64,000 nt of DNA from assembly GCA_964543955.1 (NCBI GenBank), contig CAZJBN010000007.1, positions 1-64,000 on the forward strand, written 5' to 3'. Below, one piece after another: positions 16,738 through 24,865 of the stretch (position 1 is the first letter of the stretch; each line of letters begins with the position of its first letter). The position numbers were made by a program, and so were the translations under genes. The stretch comes from VFZN01 sp964543955 (GTDB lineage: Bacteria; Acidobacteriota; Vicinamibacteria; Vicinamibacterales; UBA2999). Under the pieces are notes generated by a model. It worked only from the letters and a program-made list of their open reading frames with translations, was not told where the DNA came from and did no database searches.

Positions 16738-17505
16738 ATGTCCTCCATGAATCTCGGTCTCGACAATCGCCGGGCCATCGTCCTCGGCGGCACTCGCGGC
16801 ATCGGCCTGGCCATCGCACGCGGCCTCGCGGCCGAAGGCTGTCACGTGGGGATCTGCGGACGGGGCGAGGCCTCGCTAGGCGATGCCGAGCGCGCGATCG
16901 GGGCTGCCGGTGGACGCGTGTACGCCGGTGTCTGCGATCTCGCCGACGCCGACGCGCTCGGAGCGTTCCTCGACGCCTCGCGCGACGCGCTCGGCGGCGT
17001 CGACGTGCTCGTGCACAATGCCTCCGCGCTTGCGGTCGGATCGGAGCGCGGCGATTGGGCGTCCAGCCTGCAGGTGGACCTCATGGCGGCCGTTCATGCC
17101 GTGGAGCGAGTCGTTCCGTGGATGAACGAGGCCGACGGCGGCAGCATCCTCCTGGTGTCCTCGGTCTCGGCGCTCGAGGCCGTGCCCATCCCGGACGTCG
17201 CCTACACGACGGCGAAGGCCGCGCTGATCGCGTACGCCAAGAAGCTGTCCGTCCTGCACGGCCCGCGCATCCGGGTGAACGCCATCGCCCCGGGATCGAC
17301 CGAGTTCCCGGGCGGGATCTGGGACACGATGCGGCAGCAGCAGCCGGAGTTCTACGACCTGGTCCGCCGGTCCGTTCCGGCGGGCCGCCTGGCCACGCCG
17401 GAGGAGATCGCGGACGTCGCGGTCTTCCTGGTGTCGCACGCGGCGCGGTGGGTCACTGGGGAGTGCCTGGCGATCGACGGCGGCCAGCACAGGGCCATGC
17501 GATAG
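16738..17505 (+). CDS. Short-chain dehydrogenase/reductase
   Basis: 255-residue classical SDR, NAD(P)H-dependent oxidoreductase. The cofactor motif is GGTRGIGLAIA (residues ~18-28), NAS follows VLVHNAS, and the catalytic Ser and YxxxK are in VSSVSALEAV and YTTAK. C-terminal IDGG is typical of the family. The start could also be the ATG at 16747 (MNLGLDN). It is transcribed away from qhpG; amine oxidation by QHNDH yields aldehydes, so a link to aldehyde or ketone metabolism is possible but not shown. Confidence 0.85.
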   Translation: MSSMNLGLDNRRAIVLGGTRGIGLAIARGLAAEGCHVGICGRGEASLGDAERAIGAAGGRVYAGVCDLADADALGAFLDASRDALGGVDVLVHNASALAVGSERGDWASSLQVDLMAAVHAVERVVPWMNEADGGSILLVSSVSALEAVPIPDVAYTTAKAALIAYAKKLSVLHGPRIRVNAIAPGSTEFPGGIWDTMRQQQPEFYDLVRRSVPAGRLATPEEIADVAVFLVSHAARWVTGECLAIDGGQHRAMR

Positions 17506-17662
17506 CCGGGTCGGGCACCTCGCGGCAGCGTCCCGGCACGCGTCGCGGCCAGGGGCAAGGCCTGCCGCTCGCGTGCCGACGATGGCGGCCAGCGGCTGGA
17601 CGGACGGATAGCCAGGGAGGCCGGATGCGTGCGCCGGCGTCCGGCCCCGCCGTCGCCGGCGG

Positions 17663-17872
17663 TCAGCCTGGCCGCTCGGTCTCCTCTGTTCCGCGGCGAG
17701 ACGAATGGTTGGTCGAGCTTCCGAGATCCACGACGGCCGGGTCGAACCAGGCCAGCGCCGGATCGTCGGGAGCTTCCTCGAGACTGGCGAGCAGTCTCGC
17801 GGCTACAGCTGCGCGGTCTTCGATGGGGAGGCTCAAGACAGCGCGGAGCAGCTCATCCGCACGAGCCTTCAT
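17663..17872 (-). CDS. Putative addiction-module antitoxin-like protein
   Basis: 69 residues. The first ~38 (ELLRAVLSLPIEDRAAVAARLLASLEE) match the pattern of the small 'addiction module component' family (L-P-x-x-x-R-x-x-x-A-x-x-L-L-x-S-L). The C-terminal half does not resemble the family and there is no toxin gene next to it, so it may be a decayed or orphan copy. It sits between convergently arranged genes. Confidence 0.4.
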   Translation of the reverse strand: MKARADELLRAVLSLPIEDRAAVAARLLASLEEAPDDPALAWFDPAVVDLGSSTNHSSRRGTEETERPG

Positions 17873-17931
17873 GCCTCATCTTAACCCCGACTGGCTGCCG
17901 GAATCGCAACCGAATCGGTATGCTGTCGGCC

Positions 17932-18792
17932 ATGAGACGTCCCTCCGATCGTGTCCGCCTCTTCCGTGAGCTTCATACGTCGGGCTGCTTCGTGCTGCCG
18001 AACCCATGGGACGTCGGCAGCGCCCGCCTTCTCGTACAGCTCGGGTTCAAGGCGCTGGCCACGACCAGCTCCGGCTTCGCGTGGTCGCGCGGCCGTCCCG
18101 ACAACGGCGTCTCGTTCGAGGACACCCTCGCACATCTTCGCGAGATTTCCGAAGCCGTGGACGTCCCGGTCAACGCGGACTTCGAAGCGGGCTTCGCCGT
18201 GGCGCCGGAGGAGGTCGCGGTCAACGTCGCCGCGGGCGCGCGCACGGGCATTGCAGGACTCTCCATCGAGGACTCGACCGGCGTTCGACACGAGCCCCTC
18301 TTCGACTTCACCCTCTCGGTCGAGCGCATTGCCGCGGCTCGCGCCGCGCTCGACGCCTCCGGGACGGGCGTCCTCCTCGTCGCCCGCTCGGAAGGCTTCA
18401 TCGCCGGACGACCGGACCTGAAAGAGACCATCAAGCGGCTGCAAGCGTATGCGGCCGCCGGCGCGGATTGCCTGTACGCGCCGGGAATCTCGACGCGGAA
18501 ACAGATTGCGTCCGTCATACAGGCGGTTCTGCCCAAGCCGGTCAACGTGCTCGTCAGCAGCGACTTCACCACGGTGACCGAGCTGGCGGCGCTCGGCGTG
18601 CGGCGGATCAGCGTCGGCGGCGCTCTCGCGCGCACCGCATGGGACGGCTTTCTGCGCGCGGCGCGGGAGATTGCCGAACGCGGTACTTTCACCGGCTTCG
18701 CCAGCGCCGTGTCTTTCGCCGAAGTCAACAGCGCGTTCGCCCCCGGCAACCCTCTCGAGGGCGCACCTCCAGGGAGAGGGCGTTTGCGCTAG
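17932..18792 (+). CDS. Isocitrate lyase/PEP mutase family enzyme
   Basis: 286 residues from the ATG at 17932 (MRRPSDR); the ATG at 17920 is an alternative. TIM-barrel signatures: LPNPWDVGSARLL, NADFEAGFA (metal-binding acidic pair), IAGLSIEDSTG and LVARSEGF. The KKCGH loop of true isocitrate lyases is absent, placing it with the broad PEP mutase/2-methylisocitrate lyase-like group that includes oxaloacetate decarboxylase-like and carboxyvinyl-phosphonate enzymes. Substrate unknown. Confidence 0.85.
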   Translation: MRRPSDRVRLFRELHTSGCFVLPNPWDVGSARLLVQLGFKALATTSSGFAWSRGRPDNGVSFEDTLAHLREISEAVDVPVNADFEAGFAVAPEEVAVNVAAGARTGIAGLSIEDSTGVRHEPLFDFTLSVERIAAARAALDASGTGVLLVARSEGFIAGRPDLKETIKRLQAYAAAGADCLYAPGISTRKQIASVIQAVLPKPVNVLVSSDFTTVTELAALGVRRISVGGALARTAWDGFLRAAREIAERGTFTGFASAVSFAEVNSAFAPGNPLEGAPPGRGRLR

Positions 18793-18858
18793 CCCTGGGC
18801 TAAGATGCGTCGGGCGGGCGGCTCCGTTCCCGGGAGGCCGCGGCCGAAGAGGGTATCG

Positions 18859-20601
18859 ATGCGCTCCATCGCCTTGACACGACTCGTCATGGCCGTCATG
18901 GTCGCCGGCACGGGGCCGATGATGGTCGCCTGGCCCGTGCGCGCGCAACCGCCTCGCGTCGTGGACGATCAGGCGCTCGCGGCACCTGGCAACGGCGACT
19001 GGGCGACCTACGGCCGCGACTACGCGGAAACCCATCACAGTCCCCTGAACCAGATCGACGCCGGAAACGTCGCGCGTCTCGGCCTCGCGTGGTCCACCGA
19101 AGTGGGCTCACAGGGCAAGATCGAGACGACACCCGTCGTCTGGAACGGCGTGCTCTACGGTACCTCCACGTGGAGCGTGGTCTTCGCGATCGACATCCGC
19201 ACGGGCGCGCTCAAGTGGCGGTGGGATCCGGCGCTCGTACAGGGCGGATTCGCGGCCGAGGGCCCTCGCTTCTGCTGCGGCCCGGTCAACCGCGGCGTCG
19301 CGCTCTACAAGGGCCGCGTGTACGTCGGCCTGCTCGACGGCCGCCTCGTGGCGCTTGACGCCGAGACCGGCTCCGTCGCGTGGTCGGTCCAGACGACACC
19401 TCCCGGCAGCGATTACAGCATCACGGGCGCGCCGCGCGTCGTCAAAGGCAAGGTGCTCATCGGGAATGGCGGCGGCGAATACGGCGTGCGCGGATACCTC
19501 ACCGCGTACGACGCCGAGACCGGCAAGCAGGCGTGGCGCTGGTTCGTCGTGCCGGGCGATCCGTCCTTGGGCGTCGAGGATCCGTCGATGGAGCGTGCCG
19601 TCCGGACCTGGACGGGCGAATGGTGGAAGTACGGGGGCGGCGGTACGCCGTGGGACGGCATCGCGTACGATCCCGAAGCGGACCTCGTCTACGTCGGCAC
19701 CGGCAACGGATCGCCGTGGAGCCGCGACCACAGGAGCCCCGGCGGCGGCGACAATCTCTACCTCTCCTCCATCGTCGCGCTCCGTGCCGACACGGGCGCC
19801 TATGCCTGGCACTACCAGACCACGCCCGGCGACGACTGGGACTACAACGCCGCGCAGCCGATGATTCTGGCAGACCTCACGATCGACGGCCGCGCGCGCA
19901 AGGTGCTCCTGCAGGCGCCGAAGAACGGGTTCTTCTACGTGCTCGACCGGCTGACCGGCGAGTTCATCTCGGCGGCGGCCTACGCAGACGTCAACTGGGC
20001 GACGCACATCGACCCGAAGACCGGCCGCCCGGTCGAGACGCCCGAGGCCAGATACGGCAGGAACGCCGTCCGTCTCTCGCCGTCTCCCGTCGGCGCACAC
20101 CACTGGCCGCCCATGGCGTTCAACCCTGTCACCGGGCTGGTGTACTTCCCGGGGCAGAACACCAGCTCGATCTTCCAGGCCGAAGAGACCTTCGAGTTCA
20201 AGGTCGGGCAATGGAACACGGGCACGCGTCGCGGCCCCAACACACCGGCAATTGCCGCCGCTCCGCCACCGCCGGCGCCGACCGGCGTACGGCGCGGCTT
20301 TTTCGTCGCGTGGGATCCCGTCGGTCAGAAGGAGCGGTGGCGCCTGGAATTCAATCCGAGCGGAGGCGCGCTCTCGACCGCGGGCCAGTTGATCTTCGTC
20401 GGCGACAGCGCCGGAGTCTTCAAGGCTCTCGATCCGGCCACCGGCAAGACGCTGTGGGAGCACACGCTCCTCACCGGAATTGCCACGCCGATCACCTACG
20501 AAATGGACGGTAGGCAGTATGTCTCGGTGCTGTCGGGAACGACGGCAGGGCGCGTGTTCACCTTTGCGCTCGATGCCAACCAGACAATGCCCCAGCCGTA
20601 G
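18859..20601 (+). CDS. PQQ-dependent dehydrogenase-like protein, exported, no haem domain
   Basis: 580 residues from the ATG at 18859, preceded by GAAGAGGG. Signal peptide (LTRLVMAVMVAGTGPMMVAWPVRAQ), then an eight-bladed PQQ propeller with WATYGRDYAETHHSPL, ETTPVVWNGVLYGTST, the adjacent-cysteine site FCCGPVNRG, YLTAYDAETGKQAWRW, and W-motif repeats such as TTPGDDWDYNAAQP. Quinohemoprotein alcohol dehydrogenases continue into a C-terminal cytochrome c domain; this protein stops after the propeller and has no CxxCH. It probably oxidises an alcohol or aldehyde in the periplasm and hands electrons to a separate cytochrome. Its stop codon lies in a palindromic repeat. Confidence 0.85.
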   Translation: MRSIALTRLVMAVMVAGTGPMMVAWPVRAQPPRVVDDQALAAPGNGDWATYGRDYAETHHSPLNQIDAGNVARLGLAWSTEVGSQGKIETTPVVWNGVLYGTSTWSVVFAIDIRTGALKWRWDPALVQGGFAAEGPRFCCGPVNRGVALYKGRVYVGLLDGRLVALDAETGSVAWSVQTTPPGSDYSITGAPRVVKGKVLIGNGGGEYGVRGYLTAYDAETGKQAWRWFVVPGDPSLGVEDPSMERAVRTWTGEWWKYGGGGTPWDGIAYDPEADLVYVGTGNGSPWSRDHRSPGGGDNLYLSSIVALRADTGAYAWHYQTTPGDDWDYNAAQPMILADLTIDGRARKVLLQAPKNGFFYVLDRLTGEFISAAAYADVNWATHIDPKTGRPVETPEARYGRNAVRLSPSPVGAHHWPPMAFNPVTGLVYFPGQNTSSIFQAEETFEFKVGQWNTGTRRGPNTPAIAAAPPPPAPTGVRRGFFVAWDPVGQKERWRLEFNPSGGALSTAGQLIFVGDSAGVFKALDPATGKTLWEHTLLTGIATPITYEMDGRQYVSVLSGTTAGRVFTFALDANQTMPQP

Positions 20602-20651
20602 GGCGGAGCTTCAGCTCCGCCACAGGCGGGTCTGGAAGACCCGCCTTACGA
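20599..20651. repeat. Double-hairpin palindromic repeat between convergent genes
   Basis: Two hairpins, GGCGGAGCTTCAGCTCCGCC and GGCGGGTCTGGAAGACCCGCC, separated by ACA and bordered by TAG and TTACGA. It fills the whole space between the PQQ dehydrogenase and the epimerase. The TAG at 20599-20601 is the stop codon of the plus gene and the TAA (complement of 20646-20648) that of the minus gene. Probably acts as a two-way transcription terminator. Same family as 12990-13039. Confidence 0.85.
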
Positions 20652-21602
20652 GGAACGCTGTTCCCTGAACCACGCCACCGTGCGGCGCAGCCCTTCGTCG
20701 AACGGCACCGTGGGTCTGTAGCCGAGCAGGCGCTCGGCCTTGTCGATGGACGCCTGCGAGTCGCGCACGTCGCCTTCGCGCGGTGGGCCGTAGATCGGCG
20801 CGAGGTCGGTACCGATGATGTTCTGCAACGTACTCAGCAGTTGGTTGAGCGAGATCCGGCCGGCCGTTGCGACGTTGATCGACTCGCCGGACACGCCCGG
20901 CGCATCGGCGGCGCGAAGCACGCCGTCGACGACGTTGGCCACGTAGGTGAAGTCGCGCGTCTGTTCCCCGTCGCCGTGGATCGCCGGCTGCGTACCTTCG
21001 AGCAGCCACTTGATGAAGAGCGAGATGACGCCGGAGTACGGCGAGCCCGGGTCCTGCCTCGGCCCGAACACGTTGAAGTAGCGGATGCTCACCGTTTCGA
21101 GGCCGTAGAGCCTCGTGAATTGCTTGAGGTACTGCTCGCCCACGAGCTTCTGGAGCGCATACGGCGACAGGGGATCCGGCGGCATGTCCTCGTGCTTGGG
21201 CAGCGTGGGCGTGTCGCCGTACTCGGACGACGAGCCGGCGAACACGAGGCGCCTGACCCCGGCATCGCGGGAGGCGACCAGCACGTTGAGCGTGCCGTCG
21301 ATATTCGCGCGATTCGACGAGATGGGATCCTTGACCGATCGCGGCACCGACGGAATGGCGGCCTGGTGCAGCACGACCTCCGCGCCGTCCACGGCCGCGC
21401 GGGCAATTGTGAGGTCGGCCAGATCGCCCTCCACGACCTCGACGGCGCCGCCGCCAGCCAGGCGCACCGCGGCATCGATGTTCGCTCGCTTCCCGGTGCT
21501 GAAATCGTCCGCGATTCGCACCGGGTGCCCGCGCCGGAGCAGCTCCTCGACGAGGTGCGACCCGATGAACCCTGCTCCGCCCGTGACCGTGTACAGCGCC
21601 AT
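20646..21602 (-). CDS. NAD-dependent nucleotide-sugar epimerase/dehydratase
   Basis: 318-residue extended SDR of the UDP-glucose 4-epimerase type. TVTGGAGFIGSHLVEELL binds NAD; AGSSSEYG (Ser) and SPYALQKL (YxxxK) form the active site; FNVFGPRQDP is the substrate loop. It likely converts UDP-glucose/galactose or an N-acetyl or uronic derivative; the sequence does not settle which. Ends inside the palindromic repeat at 20599-20651. Confidence 0.9.
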   Translation of the reverse strand: MALYTVTGGAGFIGSHLVEELLRRGHPVRIADDFSTGKRANIDAAVRLAGGGAVEVVEGDLADLTIARAAVDGAEVVLHQAAIPSVPRSVKDPISSNRANIDGTLNVLVASRDAGVRRLVFAGSSSEYGDTPTLPKHEDMPPDPLSPYALQKLVGEQYLKQFTRLYGLETVSIRYFNVFGPRQDPGSPYSGVISLFIKWLLEGTQPAIHGDGEQTRDFTYVANVVDGVLRAADAPGVSGESINVATAGRISLNQLLSTLQNIIGTDLAPIYGPPREGDVRDSQASIDKAERLLGYRPTVPFDEGLRRTVAWFREQRSS

Positions 21603-21676
21603 GACGTGTGTGCCGCCCTCAGGTTGACCGGCTGCCGTGACCGTCCCGTGTCGCGCAACCGGCAGTGCGTGTCACG

Positions 21677-22843
21677 CTATTCCGGCCACCCTGTCGTGGG
21701 CAGGCCCGGCACCACGCGCAGGGCGTTCTTGAAGTAGAGCTTCTTCAACACCTCGTCTGGCAGGCCCATGCCGTACAGCTTCCAGAACGCATGGTAGTCG
21801 CGGTAGTAGTCGAAGTACTCATCGTTGGTCTCGAAGACACGCCAGTAGTACGGGAACTCGTCGGGCTGGAAGCTGTCCTTGCCGAAGAGCACGCGATCCT
21901 GATTCTTGACGAAGAAGGCGTGCGCGGCGCGAGGCTGGCGCCCGAGCTCGGCGAGAATCGCGGCGACTTCGAGGTGGACGTTCGGCAGCGAGTCGAGCAG
22001 GGCCTGCGCCCTGGCGAGGTCGTTGGACCGGTATGCGAAGTGCGCCGCAAGGAACGTCGTCCGGGGATGCTTCGCGAACATGCGATCGCGCTCGGCAAGC
22101 AGCTCCTCGAATCGCGGGAACTCGCCGGCAGGGTACCGGCGGTCGCGGAAGAGCGCCAGCTCCAGCCAGCGCTCGTTCCGATTGTCGATGGGCTCGAAGA
22201 ACTCCTGCGGCTCCGCCGTGTGAATGAGCACGGGCACGCCGAGGCGTCCGCAGACCTCCCAGATCGGGTCGAGTTCCGGGTCGTCCACCTTCAGCCGTGA
22301 GCCATCGGCCCTGTGAATCCGAAGACCGAGATCCTTGAAGATCTTCAGTCCGCGGGCTCCCGCCTCGATGTCGGCCTCGAGCTGGGCGGCTGCCTTCTGC
22401 GACCAGCCCGGTGCGCCGACACCCTCGAAATCGACGTTGGCGAAGAGCACCATCCGGTCCTTGTGCGGGCTCTTCCTGATCGCGTCCAGTCCCTGCCGAA
22501 GGCGATCGCCAGACCCGCCGCTCAAGTTGACCAGGATGCGGAGGTTGTTCTGGTCCATGCCCTGCACGACCCTGTCGAACTGCTCGGCAGAGATCGGCGT
22601 CGGCTGGTGGCTGTGGATGTCGATGACCGGGAACTTCGCTTTCGGCACGGGATGCTCGTCCACAACGAGCGTCGTGCGGGGGCGGTAGTCGACAATGGAC
22701 GGCGGCGGAAACTCCGGCGTCCGCCCTTCGCCCGGCCGCCCACGCTGGGTCCCAGGCCCGAGCGGCCCCTGCTGCGCAAGCGCGCCGGCCACAATCACGA
22801 CAGCCACGCCAGCCGCCGTCAGTATCCCAACATGTCGTCGCAT
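21677..22843 (-). CDS. Exported amidohydrolase-2 family metal-dependent hydrolase
   Basis: 388 residues from the ATG at 22843 (MRRHVGIL). The signal peptide (ILTAAGVAVVIVAGALAQQ) precedes a proline-rich linker and a TIM-barrel hydrolase: VIDIHSHQPT (first metal histidines), FANVDFEGVG, VLIHTAEPQEFF, FLAAHFAYRSND and VLFGKDSFQPDEF (late Asp). This group includes decarboxylases and lactonases; substrate unknown. It lies 71 bp downstream of the RNase P RNA gene and may read from its own promoter. Confidence 0.82.
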   Translation of the reverse strand: MRRHVGILTAAGVAVVIVAGALAQQGPLGPGTQRGRPGEGRTPEFPPPSIVDYRPRTTLVVDEHPVPKAKFPVIDIHSHQPTPISAEQFDRVVQGMDQNNLRILVNLSGGSGDRLRQGLDAIRKSPHKDRMVLFANVDFEGVGAPGWSQKAAAQLEADIEAGARGLKIFKDLGLRIHRADGSRLKVDDPELDPIWEVCGRLGVPVLIHTAEPQEFFEPIDNRNERWLELALFRDRRYPAGEFPRFEELLAERDRMFAKHPRTTFLAAHFAYRSNDLARAQALLDSLPNVHLEVAAILAELGRQPRAAHAFFVKNQDRVLFGKDSFQPDEFPYYWRVFETNDEYFDYYRDYHAFWKLYGMGLPDEVLKKLYFKNALRVVPGLPTTGWPE

Positions 22844-22914
22844 CACGTTCTCGCCGAACCTCCGCACCTGCACCCGTCGTGCTTGCACGTCGTGCTTCGA
22901 ACCCGCGTCAGAAG

Positions 22915-23386
22915 TGTCGCAGCGGGCCGGTAAGCCGAATTCTGTCCGCCTTCGCCCGCGGCCCTTGCGGGCCGCGGGCTTCGGCGAGACGACCATTCCT
23001 CTAGTCCCGTCATTGCTGCCGGGATCCAGCGACCGACCCGGAGGCTCGGATGGACCACCCGTGCGGCCGAAGCCGCGCGCCTCCCTATTTGGTCTTGCTC
23101 CGTGCGGGGTTTTGCCTGCCACTCCTGTTACCAGGAGCGCGGTGCGCTCTTACCGCACCTTTTCACCCTTACCCCTCACTCGCCGCTTCGCGGCTCGCTC
23201 GGGGCGGTATCTTTTCTGTGCCACTGGTCCGTCGGGTTGCCCCGCCCGGGTGTTACCCGGCGCACTGTCCTGATGGAGTTCGGACTTTCCTCTCCCGGCC
23301 ATCCTTCACGCGCGCCAAGATCGCCCCGAAGAACGTCTCCGCTCGCGCGGGTGCTGCCGGCAGCGGTCGTCTGGCCCACTGCGACA
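22915..23386 (-). ncRNA. rnpB: RNase P RNA (class A)
   Basis: Catalytic RNA of RNase P, which matures tRNA 5' ends. The minus strand carries the universal 5' motif GAGGAAAGTCCG (complement of 23281-23292) and the 3' motif GACAGAATTCGGCTTA (22931-22950 region). Ends are set by the P1 helix: TGTCGCAGTGGGCC at the 5' end pairs with GGCCCGCTGCGACA at the 3' end. Purine-rich J sequences and stable GC hairpins are as expected for the A type. A TACACT box lies at 23393-23398, about 6-7 nt upstream of the inferred start; no clear -35 is seen. About 470 nt, long for the class because of an extended P1 and GC-rich stems. Confidence 0.95.
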
Positions 23387-23443
23387 GAAAATAGTGTAGC
23401 AGGTCGATGTCGGGAACCGGGATCCGGGAACCGGGAGCCGCCC

Positions 23444-24865
23444 CTACCGCCCGTCCTTCTCTTCGCTAATCTGATACTGCTCGAGCTTCTTGTAGAGATT
23501 GCTGCGCGGCGTGTCGATCATCTCCGCCGTCTTCGAGATGTTCCAGCCGTTCTCACGAAGCTTCGCGACCAGGTACGCCCGCTCGGACACGCCCTTGAAC
23601 TCCTGCAGCGTGGCCGCGGTCGACCAGCCGGCATCGCTCATTGTCTGGGTCGGTGAACCGGGAGTGGCGCTCGCGGCGTCGGGCCGTCCGGCCGTGCCCT
23701 CGTCCGGCACATCCCGCGCGTCGATGCCATCGGCACTCGTCATGATGAGCAGCCGCTCGACGGCGTTCCTCAGCTCGCGGATGTTGCCGCGCCAGTGCCG
23801 CTGCTTGAGCTTCTCCATGGCCTGAGCCGAGAAGCTCTTGCGCCGGAAGTTGTTCTCACGCGCCAGCAGGTCCGCGAAGTGGCGCACGAGCGACGGGATG
23901 TCCTCGCGCCGTTCCCGGAGCGGGGGCACGTGAATCGGGACCACGTTCAGACGGTAGAAGAGGTCTTCGCGGAACGCGCCCTTGTCGATCGCCTCCTCGA
24001 GGTTCTTGTTCGTCGCGGCGATGACGCGCACGTCCACCTTGATGATCCGGTTGCTCCCCAGCCGTTCGAGCTCCTGCTCCTGCAGCACACGCAGGACCTT
24101 GGCCTGCGTCCGGAGGCTCATGTCGCCGATCTCGTCCAGGAAGATCGTTCCCTTGTCGGCCTGCTCGAACTTGCCGATCTGCCGATCGGTCGCGCCGGTG
24201 AACGACCCCTTCTCGTGGCCGAAGAGCTCGGATTCGATCAGTTCGTCGGGAATGGCCGCGCAGTTCACCTGGACGAACGGGCCGTCCCGGCGCAGGCTCT
24301 CGCGATGGATGGCGCGCGCGACGAGCTCCTTGCCGACGCCGCTCTCGCCCCAGATGAGCACGGTGGCGTTGGTCGGCGCCGCCTTGTGAACGGAGTCGCG
24401 CACGGACTGCAGGGCCGCCGAGTCGCCGACGATCTGATAGCGCTTCTCCGCGTCGCGCTTGAACGAGCGGTTCTCACTGCGCAGCCGCGAGGTATCGAGG
24501 GCGTTCTTGACGGTGACCAGGATGCGGTCCTGCGTCGGCGGCTTCTCGATGAAGTCGCGGGCGCCCAGCTTGATGGCTTCCGCGGCTTCGCTGGAGCTCG
24601 CCCCGCCCTGTCCCGCATGGCCCGAGATGACGACGATGGGCGTGGAGTCGGTCAGGTGCCGGACCTTCTGAAGCACGTCCAGTCCGTCCATGCCCGGCAT
24701 CTTGATGTCGAGGAAGACCAGGTCCGGCGCTTCCTGTTCGATGAGGCGCACGCCCTCCTCGCCGGTCGGGGCCTGGATGACGTCGTACCCCTCGTATTCC
24801 AGGATCATCCTCAGCGTGTCGAGGATGCTCGGCTCGTCATCGATGATGAGGATCCGCGGCTTCAA
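23444..24865 (-). CDS. NtrC-family sigma-54-dependent response regulator
   Basis: 473 residues with all three domains. Receiver at 1-120 (LIIDDEP acidic pair, phospho-acceptor Asp53 in VFLDIKMPG, Lys in DFIEKPP), AAA+ domain with Walker A GESGVGKE, GSFTGA loop (a common variant of GAFTGA) in GHEKGSFTGATD, Walker B GTIFLDEIGDMS and FREDLFYRLNVVP, and a C-terminal Fis-type HTH (NISKTAEMIDTPRSNLYKKL). Start codon is TTG, overlapping the htrA stop as TTGA. No histidine kinase gene is adjacent. Operon with ligA and an HtrA protease suggests envelope-stress or housekeeping control, but targets are unknown. Confidence 0.93.
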   Translation of the reverse strand: MKPRILIIDDEPSILDTLRMILEYEGYDVIQAPTGEEGVRLIEQEAPDLVFLDIKMPGMDGLDVLQKVRHLTDSTPIVVISGHAGQGGASSSEAAEAIKLGARDFIEKPPTQDRILVTVKNALDTSRLRSENRSFKRDAEKRYQIVGDSAALQSVRDSVHKAAPTNATVLIWGESGVGKELVARAIHRESLRRDGPFVQVNCAAIPDELIESELFGHEKGSFTGATDRQIGKFEQADKGTIFLDEIGDMSLRTQAKVLRVLQEQELERLGSNRIIKVDVRVIAATNKNLEEAIDKGAFREDLFYRLNVVPIHVPPLRERREDIPSLVRHFADLLARENNFRRKSFSAQAMEKLKQRHWRGNIRELRNAVERLLIMTSADGIDARDVPDEGTAGRPDAASATPGSPTQTMSDAGWSTAATLQEFKGVSERAYLVAKLRENGWNISKTAEMIDTPRSNLYKKLEQYQISEEKDGR

